A DNA stretch of 64,000 bases from Streptomyces sp. col6 (GCF_008042035.1 NZ_RDBL01000006.1:927496-991495), one strand, 5' to 3'. Positions 1-8,875 are shown, counted from the first letter of the stretch. Numbers and translations are program-made. Notes: generated from the letters alone by a model not told the origin.

Positions 1-1528
1 CCACGGCGACCGCGGCCTCGGCGGCGGCCTCCGCGGCGCCGACCCGGGTGCGACGGCGGCGGCGCGGGGTGCGCGGGCCGTCGGCCACCGGCTCGGAACC
101 GGCCTCGGCGGCCGGCGCGGGCACGGTCGCCGCGTCCTCGGTGAGCGTCGTGCCACCACGGGTGCGCCGGCGCTGACGCGGGGTGCGCGGAGCACGCTCC
201 TCACGGGCGGCGGGCGCCGGGGCGGCGGACCTGCGGCCACGGCCGCCCGTCTCGCCCAGGTCCTCGATCTCCTCGGCCCCCAGACCGGCACGGGTGCGCT
301 CGGCACGCGGCAGGACACCCTTGGTGCCGGCCGGGATGGCGAGGTCCTCGTACAGGTGCGGGGAGGTCGAGTACGTCTCGACCGGGTCCGGGAAGTTCAG
401 GTCCAGGGCCTTGTTGATCAGCTGCCAGCGCGGGATGTCGTCCCAGTCGACCAGCGTGATCGCGATGCCCTTGGCGCCCGCGCGGCCGGTCCGGCCGATG
501 CGGTGCAGGTAGGTCTTCTCGTCCTCGGGCGACTGGTAGTTGATGACGTGGGTGACACCCTCGACATCGATACCGCGGGCGGCGACGTCGGTGCAGACCA
601 GCACGTCGACCTTGCCGTTGCGGAAGGCCCGCAGCGCCTGCTCGCGGGCTCCCTGGCCGAGGTCGCCGTGGACGGCGCCGGAGGCGAAGCCGCGCCGCTC
701 CAGCTGCTCGGCGATGTCGGCCGCGGTGCGCTTGGTGCGGCAGAAGATCATCGCGAGCCCGCGGCCCTCGGCCTGGAGGATGCGCGAGACCATCTCGGGC
801 TTGTCCATCGAGTGGGCGCGGTACACGTACTGCGCCGTGTTCTTGACGGTCGTGCCCTCGTCGTCGGGCGAGGTGGCGTTGATGTGCGTCGGCTGCGACA
901 TGTAGCGGCGCGCGAGCGAGATGACCGCGCCCGGCATGGTGGCCGAGAACAGCATGGTCTGGCGCTTGGCCGGCAGCATCGTGATGATGCGCTCGACGTC
1001 GGGCAGGAAGCCCAGGTCCAGCATCTCGTCGGCCTCGTCGAGGACGAGCGCGCGGACCTTGGAGAGGTCCAGCTTGCGCTGGCCCGCGAGGTCGAGCAGC
1101 CGGCCGGGGGTGCCGACGATCACGTCGACGCCCTTCTTGAGGGCCTCGACCTGGGGCTCGTAGGCGCGGCCGCCGTAGATCGCGAGGACCCGGACGTTGC
1201 GCACCTTGCCGGCGGTGAGCAGGTCGTTGGTGACCTGCTGGCACAGCTCGCGGGTGGGAACGACGATCAGGGCCTGCGGGGAGTCCGTCAGCTCCTCCGG
1301 CTTCGCGCGGCCCGCCTCGACGTCGGCGAGGACGGTGACGCGCTCCAGCAGCGGGAGGCCGAAGCCGAGCGTCTTGCCGGTGCCGGTCTTGGCCTGGCCG
1401 ATGACGTCGGACCCGGAGAGGGCGACGGGGAGCGTGAGCTCCTGGATGGGGAAGGGGGACGTGATGCCGACGGCCTCAAGGGCCTCGGCCGTCTCGGAAA
1501 GAATCCCGAGGTCTCGGAACGTAGTCAG
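1..1528 (-). CDS. DEAD-box ATP-dependent RNA helicase (3' end beyond window)
   Basis: RhlE/CsdA-like RNA-unwinding helicase, cytoplasmic. On the minus strand the protein has a Q-motif region ending PFPIQE near residue 30, Walker A AKTGTGKT near 46-53, PTREL, DEAD near 162, SAT (LFSATMP) and HRIGRTGRAG near 340. A long Arg/Ala-rich tail then runs off the left edge, so the C-terminus is missing. The frame is closed upstream by a TGA at 1597-1595 and contains no ATG, GTG or TTG before the conserved helicase core. The best start is CTG at 1528-1526, seven bases after AGAAGAGG. The helicase call is certain; the start codon is inferred. The gene is divergent from the ferritin-like gene. Confidence 0.93.
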   Translation of the reverse strand, partial: MTTFRDLGILSETAEALEAVGITSPFPIQELTLPVALSGSDVIGQAKTGTGKTLGFGLPLLERVTVLADVEAGRAKPEELTDSPQALIVVPTRELCQQVTNDLLTAGKVRNVRVLAIYGGRAYEPQVEALKKGVDVIVGTPGRLLDLAGQRKLDLSKVRALVLDEADEMLDLGFLPDVERIITMLPAKRQTMLFSATMPGAVISLARRYMSQPTHINATSPDDEGTTVKNTAQYVYRAHSMDKPEMVSRILQAEGRGLAMIFCRTKRTAADIAEQLERRGFASGAVHGDLGQGAREQALRAFRNGKVDVLVCTDVAARGIDVEGVTHVINYQSPEDEKTYLHRIGRTGRAGAKGIAITLVDWDDIPRWQLINKALDLNFPDPVETYSTSPHLYEDLAIPAGTKGVLPRAERTRAGLGAEEIEDLGETGGRGRRSAAPAPAAREERAPRTPRQRRRTRGGTTLTEDAATVPAPAAEAGSEPVADGPRTPRRRRRTRVGAAEAAAEAAVAV

Positions 1529-1910
1529 GGTGCTGCCTCTTCTGTGAGACGCGGTCCGAGGCGAACGAAGGGGGTCGTACCGTGCCGGGGTTGGTCATCC
1601 GGCGGGATAAGCCGGGTGGCGCGGGACCACTGCCGTCGCTCGAGCGCTCGTGCCGCTGAGGGGGCCCCTCATCTGCGGTCGTACGTGTGCACGCACCGCG
1701 TGGAGGGCTGTCGGGTCGGAGCCGATCGGGCCACCGACCGGGCATCCTCATTCAATTTCGCGCTACGAGCAGATGCAAAGTGCTCAGTAAGCGCATTACC
1801 ACTGTACCCCGGATCCGCGCATCTGTGTTGGGTGAATTCGTCGGATCGGTGTGACATGGGTCGACGGGCGGACCCTTCCGCCTCCGCTCGGGCGGGCTAT
1901 TCTGCGCTGC
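1529..1910. other. Intergenic region between divergent helicase and ferritin-like genes
   Basis: About 380 bases without a convincing gene. The part near 1740-1830 is unusually AT-rich for this genome and probably holds the helicase promoter, but I could not assign its -35/-10. The right end holds the -10 of the ferritin-like gene, described separately. Confidence 0.6.
1876..1903 (+). promoter_or_regulatory. Promoter of a probable leaderless transcript
   Basis: TATTCT at 1898-1903 is a good -10. It ends seven bases before the ATG at 1911, so transcription would start at or next to the start codon. A weak -35 (TTCCGC, 1876-1881) lies 16 bases upstream. No Shine-Dalgarno sequence is seen. Confidence 0.5.
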
Positions 1911-2645
1911 ATGGAGACGCCTGACAACGCCACTGACACCCCCGCGACGACCAGAATCGCCGACCAGGACTGGGCCACCGCGTCCGCGCAGCCGCAGTAC
2001 CGGGCGGCCGTCGTCGATCTGCTGGGCGCACTCGCCTACGGGGAGCTCGCGGCCTTCGAGCGGCTCGCCGAGGACGCCAAGCTCGCGCCGACCCTGGCCG
2101 ACAAGGCGGAGCTGGCGAAGATGGCGTCCGCCGAGTTCCACCACTTCGAGCAGCTCACCGAGCGGCTGACGGCCATCGAGGTCGAGCCGACCGCCGCCAT
2201 GGAGCCGTTCGCCCGCGCGCTCGACGACTTCCACCGCCAGACCGCCCCCTCCGACTGGCTGGAGGGCCTGGTCAAGGCGTACGTCGGCGACTCGATCGCC
2301 AGCGACTTCTACCGGGAGGTCGCGGCCCGGCTCGACTCCGACACCCGCTCCCTGGTCCTCGCCGTGCTCGACGACACGGGCCACGGCAACTTCGCCGTCG
2401 AGAAGGTGCGCGCGGCGATCGAGGCGGAGCCGAGGGTCGGCGGCCGGCTGGCGCTGTGGGCGCGGCGGCTCATGGGCGAGGCGCTCTCGCAGGCGCAGCG
2501 CGTGGTCGCGGACCGTGACGCGCTGTCGACGATGCTGGTCGGCGGGGTCGCCGACGGCTTCGACCTGGCGGAGGTCGGCCGGATGTTCTCCCGGATCACC
2601 GAGGCGCACACCAAGCGCATGGCCGCCCTGGGGCTCGCGGCGTAG
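1911..2645 (+). CDS. Ferritin-like fold protein (MiaE-type family)
   Basis: A 244-residue all-helical protein of the ferritin-like family related to tRNA hydroxylase MiaE. Possible di-iron ligands are Glu in AYGELAAFERLAED, the ExxH-like motif in SAEFHHFEQL near residue 80, and Asp/His in DDTGHGNFAVEK. The substrate is unknown. ATG 1911 is chosen over the longer in-frame GTG at 1851 because conserved-looking sequence starts here and a -10 sits seven bases upstream (leaderless). In mycobacteria a relative (Rv3210c, recalled) sits in the same place next to the helicase, which supports a conserved housekeeping role. Confidence 0.85.
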   Translation: METPDNATDTPATTRIADQDWATASAQPQYRAAVVDLLGALAYGELAAFERLAEDAKLAPTLADKAELAKMASAEFHHFEQLTERLTAIEVEPTAAMEPFARALDDFHRQTAPSDWLEGLVKAYVGDSIASDFYREVAARLDSDTRSLVLAVLDDTGHGNFAVEKVRAAIEAEPRVGGRLALWARRLMGEALSQAQRVVADRDALSTMLVGGVADGFDLAEVGRMFSRITEAHTKRMAALGLAA

Positions 2646-2657
2646 GGAGAGCCGGCG

Positions 2658-2927
2658 TCAGGCGGCGGCCGACCGGCTCAGCCGGCGGCTGCGCGGCCTG
2701 ATCAGCAGCGACACCGTCACGGCGGCGATCAGCACGGCACCCACCACCGCGGCCGCCGCGTGGCCCCCGCCGAGCACCGAGTGCATGAGGGACGCGCCGA
2801 ACACGGCGCCGAGCGTCCCCGTGCCGAACACGGTCCGGCGGGCCGGGAGGCGGCCCGGCAGCGAGCGCAGTGCCGCCCAGGAGAGGACTGCTCCGAGCAC
2901 GACGGCGCTCAACGTTTCCAGGATCAC
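2658..2927 (-). CDS. Small two-to-three TM membrane protein
   Basis: An 89-residue hydrophobic protein. One membrane helix covers about residues 2-18 (ETLSAVVLGAVLSWAALR). Helices follow near 38-50 and 55-77 (HAAAAVVGAVLIAAVTVSLL), with a basic Arg-rich cytoplasmic tail. Its function is not recognised. It converges on the ferritin-like gene with only 12 bases between stop codons. It is separated from DUF3107 by a strong hairpin, so it is probably transcribed on its own. Confidence 0.65.
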   Translation of the reverse strand: MILETLSAVVLGAVLSWAALRSLPGRLPARRTVFGTGTLGAVFGASLMHSVLGGGHAAAAVVGAVLIAAVTVSLLIRPRSRRLSRSAAA

Positions 2928-3066
2928 GGACGATCACCTCGCAGATACGGAACGGACGCTTCGGTCCTGGTCGTACTACCCGTGAGCGGCCGGTCACAAC
3001 CCTCCCGCGCACAGGCTTCGCCCAGCCGTCGCGCAGGGAAGCGGAATGCGCGGACGGGAGCAACGC

Positions 3067-3104
3067 GAAGCGGCCCGGCGGGGAATCCCCGACCGGGCCG
3101 CTTC
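3067..3104 (-). terminator. Hairpin terminator after the DUF3107 gene
   Basis: Perfect 12-bp arms GAAGCGGCCCGG (3067-3078) and CCGGGCCGCTTC (3093-3104). The loop itself contains a small GGGG/CCCC stem. It lies 26 bases beyond the DUF3107 stop. There is no U-tract, as is usual in Streptomyces. Confidence 0.75.
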
Positions 3105-3129
3105 GTGCGGTCTTCGCGTCCGTGCGCCT

Positions 3130-3357
3130 CTACAGCGCGCCGAACCCCACCCGTCGCGTGCTGGGCTCGCCGATCTCCACATAGGCGATCCGGTCGGCCG
3201 GCACGAGGACCTTGCGGCCCTTCTCGTCCGTGAGGCTGAGCAGCTGCGCCTTGCCGGCGAGAGCCTCGGACACCGCGCTCTCGACCTCTTCGGCGGAAAG
3301 CCCGCTCTCCAGAACGATCTCCCGGGGCGTGTGCTGCACCCCGATCTTGACCTCCAC
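3130..3357 (-). CDS. DUF3107 family protein
   Basis: A 75-residue protein starting VEVKIGVQHTPREIVLES and ending GEPSTRRVGFGAL, typical of the actinobacterial DUF3107 family (mycobacterial relative Rv3208A/TB9.4, recalled). Its biochemical function is unknown. GTG 3357 is used. The long open frame continuing upstream to 4191 is only a shadow of the TetR gene. It lies downstream of the TetR regulator on the same strand, about 130 bases away, an arrangement conserved in mycobacteria. Confidence 0.88.
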   Translation of the reverse strand: MEVKIGVQHTPREIVLESGLSAEEVESAVSEALAGKAQLLSLTDEKGRKVLVPADRIAYVEIGEPSTRRVGFGAL

Positions 3358-3488
3358 GGCTATGTCCCTCCGACGGTCAGTCCCTGCGCGGTGAACCGCG
3401 CCGTACGCAGCACACATTAGCCCGCTGAGGGGACTCGTCAGGGCGCCCCCGGCCACGCCCGCAGCGAACACGGGCGCCCGCCGGGCGG

Positions 3489-4130
3489 TCAGTGCTGATC
3501 GATGCCGTGCAGGGGGAAGCCCGCGATGCCCCGCCAGGCCAGCGAGGTGAGCAGCTGGACCGCCGTGTCGCGCGGAATGGCCGACCGGCTGGAGAGCCAG
3601 TACCGGGCGACCACCTGGGACACCCCGCCGAGGCCCACCGCGAGCAGCATGGACTCGTCCTTGGACAGGCCCGTGTCGCCCGCGATCACGTCGGAGATCG
3701 CCTCGGCGCACTGGAGCGAGACCCGGTCCACGCGCTCGCGCACGGCGGGCTCGTTGGTCAGGTCGGACTCGAAGACCAGCCGGAAGGCGCCGCCCTCGTC
3801 CTCGACGTACGCGAAGTACGCGTCCATCGTCGCGGCCACGCGCAGCTTGTTGTCGGTGGTCGACGCCAGGGCCGTACGCACCGCCTGCAGCAGCGACTCG
3901 CAGTGCTGGTCGAGAAGGGCCAGGTAGAGCTCCAGCTTGCCCGGGAAGTGCTGGTAGAGCACCGGCTTGCTGACGCCGGCGCGCTCCGCGATGTCGTCCA
4001 TCGCCGCGGAGTGGTACCCCTGCGCGACGAACACCTCCTGCGCGGCTCCCAGCAGCTGGTTGCGTCGGGCGCGGCGGGGCAGGCGAGTGCCCCGCGGGCG
4101 CGCCGCCTCGGTCTGCTCGATGGCTGTCAC
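3489..4130 (-). CDS. TetR/AcrR-family transcriptional regulator
   Basis: A 213-residue repressor-type regulator. The N-terminal helix-turn-helix reads MDDIAERAGVSKPVLYQHF near residues 45-63, followed by an all-helical ligand/dimer domain. GTG 4130 is preferred over the in-frame TTG at 4142 because GGGAGG lies four bases upstream of it. A -10-like TACGAT (4195-4190, minus strand) suggests a promoter about 60 bases upstream. The conserved pairing with DUF3107 is shared with mycobacteria (Rv3208/Rv3208A, recalled). Ligand and targets cannot be read from the sequence. Confidence 0.92.
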   Translation of the reverse strand: MTAIEQTEAARPRGTRLPRRARRNQLLGAAQEVFVAQGYHSAAMDDIAERAGVSKPVLYQHFPGKLELYLALLDQHCESLLQAVRTALASTTDNKLRVAATMDAYFAYVEDEGGAFRLVFESDLTNEPAVRERVDRVSLQCAEAISDVIAGDTGLSKDESMLLAVGLGGVSQVVARYWLSSRSAIPRDTAVQLLTSLAWRGIAGFPLHGIDQH

Positions 4131-4241
4131 GCCGCCTCCCAAATTCGTGGTCCGACACAGCCGTTCCGTACGTGCCGCGCCATACCGACATCGTACTTTT
4201 GGGTAACCCCGGTATGCGCGGCGCGGACGCAGAATTTCACG

Positions 4242-4277
4242 GACCGGACGGCTGCGGAAGCCGCAGGTTGTCCGGTC
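4242..4277 (-). terminator. Nested hairpin between acidic-protein gene and TetR gene
   Basis: Outer arms GACCGGAC (4242-4249) and GTCCGGTC (4270-4277) enclose inner arms CTGCGG (4252-4257) and CCGCAG (4261-4266). It is 22 bases after the stop of the acidic-protein gene and probably terminates it. Confidence 0.6.
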
Positions 4278-4298
4278 GGAGGCGCAGAGCGGGACGTA

Positions 4299-4514
4299 TC
4301 AGCGGTAATCGTCCTCGTCCTGGGGGACGACGCGGGCCTGCTCCGCCGCGTCGGCCTCGCTGGCGTCGCCGCGTTCGAAGTCCGTGAGCGGTTCGTCGCT
4401 CTCCGGGCGCAGGTCCGTCCGCTGCTCGGCGGCGTCCGCGTCGGGCGTCTCCTGGTCGGGTTCGTCCGGCTGGACGTCCTCGAAGGTCTCCGGGTCCCTC
4501 GGGTCGACCGTCAT
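4299..4514 (-). CDS. Small acidic hypothetical protein
   Basis: A 71-residue, strongly acidic, Asp/Glu/Pro-rich protein without hydrophobic segments (MTVDPRDPETFEDVQPDEPD at the start, ending QDEDDYR). It is probably disordered. ATG 4514 follows AAGGGAGTCACC, a good ribosome site. The function is not recognised. It is divergent from the alpha/beta hydrolase gene. Confidence 0.7.
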   Translation of the reverse strand: MTVDPRDPETFEDVQPDEPDQETPDADAAEQRTDLRPESDEPLTDFERGDASEADAAEQARVVPQDEDDYR

Positions 4515-4612
4515 GGTGACTCCCTTCCTCGGTTCGAGCCTATGAGGTACCCCGTAATGCCGCTATGCGATCGTGTGACGGCGAACACATGAACCCCGGT
4601 GTGATCATCTCG

Positions 4613-4618
4613 TAACAT
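4613..4618 (+). promoter_or_regulatory. -10 element of leaderless hydrolase gene
   Basis: TAACAT ends six bases before ATG 4625. No ribosome-binding site precedes the start. Confidence 0.45.
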
Positions 4619-4624
4619 TGCCGC

Positions 4625-5590
4625 ATGTCTTCGACCGAGCTGCCGGGAATCCGCGCCGCCGCCGCAGCGGTGGCACCCACGGTGAGCGCCGTCAGGGTCG
4701 CGGCGGGGGAGCGGCTGCGCTCCGTCGAGCTGGCCGGTCTGACGCTCACCCTCCGTTCGCGGCCGTCCCGGGGGCCCGGACTGCCTCCCGCGCTGTTCGT
4801 GCACGGCCTCGGCGGCTCCTCGCAGAACTGGACGGCCCTGATGCCGCTCCTGGAGGAGCTGGTCGACTGCGAGGCCGTCGACCTGCCCGGCTTCGGCGAC
4901 TCGCCGCCCCCGGACGACGGCAACTACTCGGTCACCGGGCACGCCCGCGCGGTCATCCGGCTCCTGGACGCCCAGGAGCGCGGCCCCGTCCACCTGTTCG
5001 GCAACTCGCTGGGCGGCGCGGTGGCCACCAGGGTCGCCGCGGTCCGCCCCGACCTGGTGCGCACGCTCACCCTGGTCTCGCCGGCGCTCCCCGAGATCCG
5101 GGTGCAGCGCTCGGCCGCCCCGACCGCGCTGCTCGCACTCCCGGGCGTCGCCTCCCTGTTCGCCCGGCTGACCCGCGACTGGACCGCGGAGGAACGCACC
5201 CGCGGAGTCATGGCACTCTGTTACGGCGATCCGGCACGGGTCTCCGACACGGGCTTCCGCGACGCGGTGGCCGAAATGGAGCGACGGCTGGAACTGCCGT
5301 ACTTCTGGGACGCCATGGCGCGTTCCGCCCGTGGCATCGTCGACGCGTACACGCTGGGCGGACAGCACGGGCTGTGGCGCCAGGCCGAGCGGGTGCTCGC
5401 GCCGACCCAGCTGGTGTACGGCGGACGGGACCAGCTCGTCTCGTTCCGGATGGCCCGCAGGGCGTCCGCGGCCTTCCGCGACGCGCGCCTGCTGACACTG
5501 CCCGACGCCGGGCACGTGGCGATGATGGAGTACCCGGAGGCGGTCGCCCAGGCGTTCCGGGAATTGCTCGACGAATGCGGCGGGAGCTGA
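4625..5590 (+). CDS. Alpha/beta-fold hydrolase (LipV-like)
   Basis: A 321-residue alpha/beta hydrolase. The oxyanion loop is HGLGGSSQNW near residue 60, the nucleophile elbow GNSLGG near 126, an acid in YGGRDQLV near 273 and the catalytic His in DAGHVAMMEYPE near 297. There is no signal peptide, so it should be cytoplasmic. The substrate is unknown. The equivalent position in M. tuberculosis holds lipV (Rv3203, recalled) in the same neighbourhood. Its stop lies nine bases before the chosen GTG start of the DUF3152 gene, which is probably co-transcribed with it. Confidence 0.88.
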   Translation: MSSTELPGIRAAAAAVAPTVSAVRVAAGERLRSVELAGLTLTLRSRPSRGPGLPPALFVHGLGGSSQNWTALMPLLEELVDCEAVDLPGFGDSPPPDDGNYSVTGHARAVIRLLDAQERGPVHLFGNSLGGAVATRVAAVRPDLVRTLTLVSPALPEIRVQRSAAPTALLALPGVASLFARLTRDWTAEERTRGVMALCYGDPARVSDTGFRDAVAEMERRLELPYFWDAMARSARGIVDAYTLGGQHGLWRQAERVLAPTQLVYGGRDQLVSFRMARRASAAFRDARLLTLPDAGHVAMMEYPEAVAQAFRELLDECGGS

Positions 5591-5598
5591 TCCAGGGC

Positions 5599-6912
5599 GT
5601 GGGACGACACAGCCGGAAGGGCCCTGCGCCCAGCGCGCCCGGGACCGGGCAGACCGAGGCGAACGAGGCGGGGCGCGAGGCCGCCCGGCCCGCCGCCGGC
5701 ACCGGACGGCGCAGACGGCAGGCGGGGCCCGCGGGCCCCGGTCCGTTCCCGGGGGCGCCCGAGGCGCGCGGCGGCCACCCCGAACAGCGTGAACCCGGCG
5801 GCGGCTGGGGCACCGGCCCGATGCGCGCCCCCGGCGGACCCGGTCTCCGGGCGCCCGCTCCCGGCGCCCGCCCCGGCGTCCCGCACCCCGCGCACCAGCA
5901 GCAGGCCACCGGCGCACGGCCGTTCATACCGGGCCCCCGGCGCGAGTTCGTCGAGGCGTTCGACAACCCGCAGTCCGCACCGACCGCGCCGCGCCGGCGG
6001 AGCGCGGCGCCCTCCGACCCGTACGGCTCGGTCACCGACCGGGAGACGCGCGCGCCGGAGGTCCGGCGCGACGAGGACCCGGTCCCGGCCAAGGAACCCC
6101 GGGGCGGCAAGGGGAGGACGTTCACGGGTATCGCCGCCGCCGCGGTGACCACCGTGCTCGCGGTGGTCGTGGCCGGCCAGGTCGCCCACGACCGCACCTC
6201 CGGGAGCGGCGCCGCGCAGGCGGCGGGGGTCGACCGGGACGCGGCGGACGACGCCTCGCGTTCGGAGAGCCGGACGACGCCGTCCCCCGAGGCGGCGGCC
6301 GTCAAGCCTCTTACGTACGCACAGAAAATGGCCAAGCCCTATCCGCTGTCGCCGGCGCTGACGGGCTCGGGGAAGTTCGAGACCGTGCCCGGTTTCGCGA
6401 AGGCGCCCGGCAAGGGGACGAAGCACCGCTACCGGATCGATGTCGAGAAGGGGCTCGGGCTCGACGCGCAGTTGTTCGCGCAGGCCGTCCAGAAGACCCT
6501 CAACGACGACCGGAGCTGGGCGCACGACGGTGACATGACCTTCGAACGGATCTCCGAGGGCGAGCCGGACTTCGTCATCACGCTGGCCAGCCCCGGCACC
6601 ACCGGCAAGTGGTGCGAGAAGTCGGGCCTGGACACCATGGAGGACAACGTCTCCTGCGACTCGGCCGCCACCGAGCGCGTGATGATCAACGCCTACCGCT
6701 GGGCCCAGGGCTCGGCCACCTTCGGTCCGGACAAGCTGTACGCGTACCGGCAGATGCTCATCAACCACGAGGTCGGCCACCGGCTCGGCCACAACCATGT
6801 GAGCTGCCGGACGAAGGGCGCCCTCGCGCCGGTCATGCAGCAGCAGACCAAGACGCTGGACCTCGACGGCATCAAGTGCCGTCCCAACCCCTGGGTGTAT
6901 CCCGAGGGCTGA
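5599..6912 (+). CDS. DUF3152 membrane-anchored zinc metalloprotease-like protein
   Basis: A 437-residue protein. Residues 1-165 are a Pro/Gly/Arg-rich disordered cytoplasmic region. One TM helix (TFTGIAAAAVTTVLAVVVAG) lies near 175-195. A Ser/Asp linker follows, then an extracellular DUF3152 domain with the zinc motif HEVGHRLGHNH near residue 390 (HExxHxxGxxH, metzincin-like) and paired cysteines. It is probably a cell-surface protease of unknown substrate. GTG 5599 (MGRHSRKG) is preferred. ATG 5575, overlapping the preceding stop region, is an alternative adding eight residues. The mycobacterial counterpart is Rv3207c (recalled). Confidence 0.85.
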   Translation: MGRHSRKGPAPSAPGTGQTEANEAGREAARPAAGTGRRRRQAGPAGPGPFPGAPEARGGHPEQREPGGGWGTGPMRAPGGPGLRAPAPGARPGVPHPAHQQQATGARPFIPGPRREFVEAFDNPQSAPTAPRRRSAAPSDPYGSVTDRETRAPEVRRDEDPVPAKEPRGGKGRTFTGIAAAAVTTVLAVVVAGQVAHDRTSGSGAAQAAGVDRDAADDASRSESRTTPSPEAAAVKPLTYAQKMAKPYPLSPALTGSGKFETVPGFAKAPGKGTKHRYRIDVEKGLGLDAQLFAQAVQKTLNDDRSWAHDGDMTFERISEGEPDFVITLASPGTTGKWCEKSGLDTMEDNVSCDSAATERVMINAYRWAQGSATFGPDKLYAYRQMLINHEVGHRLGHNHVSCRTKGALAPVMQQQTKTLDLDGIKCRPNPWVYPEG

Positions 6913-6958
6913 GTGGGTATCAGGCTCCCTTTCCGAGCCCCCGCGCGGTGACCCTCCG

Positions 6959-6988
6959 CCTCTATAGCGCGACAGAACGCTACAGAGG
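6959..6988 (+). terminator. First hairpin after the DUF3152 gene
   Basis: Arms CCTCTATAGCG (6959-6969) and CGCTACAGAGG (6978-6988) pair with one mismatch over an 8-base loop. It lies about 46 bases after the stop and is followed by the stronger hairpin at 7018-7051. Confidence 0.5.
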
Positions 6989-7017
6989 TGGGAAAGTTAC
7001 GCCGGTTCACCCCTTTC

Positions 7018-7051
7018 GGTGGCGCGACGGACAACCGTCCGTCGCGCCACC
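7018..7051 (+). terminator. Strong terminator hairpin before the glycan operon
   Basis: Perfect 15-bp arms GGTGGCGCGACGGAC and GTCCGTCGCGCCACC with a 4-base loop AACC. It insulates the DUF3152 unit from the glycosyltransferase operon starting at 7133. Confidence 0.8.
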
Positions 7052-7132
7052 GGCGTATCCGCTTACGGTCGTCCCGCCGCGAGTCGCCGAATCCAACGGC
7101 GGCCGCTCACAAGGGAGATCGGGGGTGCGCTC

Positions 7133-8875
7133 GTGCGGATCGGACTGCTCACCGACGGTGGCTATCCGTACGCGACCGGTGAGTCCAGACTCTGGTGCGA
7201 CCGTCTGGTACGCGGGCTCGCGCAGCACGAGTTCGACCTCTTCGCGCTCAGCCGTTCCGCCGAGCAGGAGGCGCAGGGCTGGGTCCGGCTCCCCGACCAG
7301 GTCGGCAGCGTACGCACGGCACCCCTGTGGACCACCGACGAGGAGACCCTCGGCCTGCACGCGCCGCGGGGAGCGCTGGCCCGGCTGCTGACCGGAGGGG
7401 GCGCGCGGACCTACGCCCGGCGCGAACGACGCCTCTTCGCCACCCACTTCGCCGACCTCGCGGCGGCGGTCTGCGGTGCGGCGGGCCGCGAGCCGGGCGC
7501 CCGCGCGCAGGACGGCGCCGACGCCCGGCTCGCGGACGAGCGGTTCACGCGCGGCCTCTACGGCCTCGCCGAACTCGCCGCCGAGCACGGCGGACTGCCC
7601 GCCGCCCTGCGCTCCGAGACGGCCGTGCGCATCCTGGAGGCCGCCTGCCGCGCGCCCGGCACCGGACGCACCGTGCAGACGGCCACCGTTGCCGACCTCC
7701 TCGCCTTCACCGCCGAGCTGGACCGGGTGCTGCGTCCCCTCTCCGTCGACTGGTACGACGAGGACGGCCTCGGCGCCGTGGACCTCTGCCACGCCACGGC
7801 GGGCGGTGTCGCCGCCCTGCCGGGGCTGCTGGCCAAACGCTTCTTCGGGGTGCCACTGCTGGTCACCGAGCACGCCGTACGGGTCCGGGCGCACTACCTC
7901 GCGTCGGGCGGTGCGCCGGTCAGCGCGCCGGTGCGCGCGCTCCTCGCGCACTTCCACGGGCTGCTCGCCTCCGAGGTGTACCGGCAGGCCGCGCTCATCA
8001 CCCCGGGCAACACCCACGCCCGCCGCTGGCAGGAGCGGTGCGGCGCCGACCCCGCGAAGCTGCGGACCGTGTACCCGGGGATGGAGTCGGCCCGGTTCGC
8101 CGCGCTCGGCGAGAGCGAGGACGACGGCGGTCCGGACACGCTCGTCTGGGTCGGCCGCATCGAGCCCGCCAAGGACCTGGTCGCCCTCCTGCACGCCTTC
8201 GCCGAGGTGCGCCTCGCCGAGCCGGAGGCCCGGCTGCGGATCATCGGCGCCCCGGCCCCGGGCCCGGCGGGCGCCGCCTATCTGGCGCGCTGCCGGACCC
8301 TGGCCGCCCAGCTCCTCCCCGACGAGGGCGCCGTCTCCTTCGAAGAGATCGGCGGCCCCGAGGTCCCCGACCTCGCCCAGGCGTACGCGGCCGGCGGTGT
8401 CGTGGTGCTCTCCAGCGTGGTCGAGGGCTTCCCGATCAGCCTGGTCGAGGCGATGTTCTGCGGCCGGGCCACCGTGTCGACGGACGTCGGCGCGGTCGTC
8501 GAGGTCATCGGCGGTACGGGACTCGTGGTCCCACCGCGCAACCACCGGGCGCTCGCGGACGCCTGCCTTGCGCTCCTGCGCGACCCGGAGCGCCGTGCGC
8601 GCCTGGGTGCGGCGGCGCGCGCCCGAGCGCTCGAACTCTTCACCGTCGAACAGAACCTCGCGGCGTTCCACGGGATCTACCTGGAGCTGATCGCGCGGGC
8701 GCCGCTGCGCGAGAGGCCGCTGCCGGCCGGCAGCGACGGGCCGCGCCCCTTCGCCACCCCGCCGGAGGCCCATGTCCTGGGCCACTGGCCGGACTCGGTG
8801 CCGCCGTCGTCCCCCGCACCGGAGCGCGCCGACCGCACCCCGAGCTGGGTGGGCGCGGGAGGCGGCGATGCGTAA
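7133..8875 (+). CDS. PelF-type GT4 glycosyltransferase (DUF3492 N-terminus)
   Basis: A 580-residue cytoplasmic glycosyltransferase. The N-terminal DUF3492/PelF part has the start MRIGLLTDGGYPYATGE, the core CHATAGGVAALPGLLAKRFF near 220-240 and TEHAVRVRAHYL near 245 (PelF proteins have TEHG-type sequence here). The C-terminal GT4 domain has WVGRIEPAKD near 341 and the EX7E signature EGFPISLVE near 427. Known PelF enzymes use UDP-GlcNAc/GalNAc to build the cationic Pel polysaccharide; the donor here is inferred. GTG 7133 is the only start fitting the conserved N-terminus. The last bases overlap the next gene, so it is the first gene of a four-gene operon. Confidence 0.88.
   Translation: MRIGLLTDGGYPYATGESRLWCDRLVRGLAQHEFDLFALSRSAEQEAQGWVRLPDQVGSVRTAPLWTTDEETLGLHAPRGALARLLTGGGARTYARRERRLFATHFADLAAAVCGAAGREPGARAQDGADARLADERFTRGLYGLAELAAEHGGLPAALRSETAVRILEAACRAPGTGRTVQTATVADLLAFTAELDRVLRPLSVDWYDEDGLGAVDLCHATAGGVAALPGLLAKRFFGVPLLVTEHAVRVRAHYLASGGAPVSAPVRALLAHFHGLLASEVYRQAALITPGNTHARRWQERCGADPAKLRTVYPGMESARFAALGESEDDGGPDTLVWVGRIEPAKDLVALLHAFAEVRLAEPEARLRIIGAPAPGPAGAAYLARCRTLAAQLLPDEGAVSFEEIGGPEVPDLAQAYAAGGVVVLSSVVEGFPISLVEAMFCGRATVSTDVGAVVEVIGGTGLVVPPRNHRALADACLALLRDPERRARLGAAARARALELFTVEQNLAAFHGIYLELIARAPLRERPLPAGSDGPRPFATPPEAHVLGHWPDSVPPSSPAPERADRTPSWVGAGGGDA

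Noticed and set aside
3130..4191. Single 353-codon gene joining DUF3107 and upstream sequence
   Set aside because: Only the last 75 codons look like DUF3107. The rest is the TetR gene read in the wrong frame.
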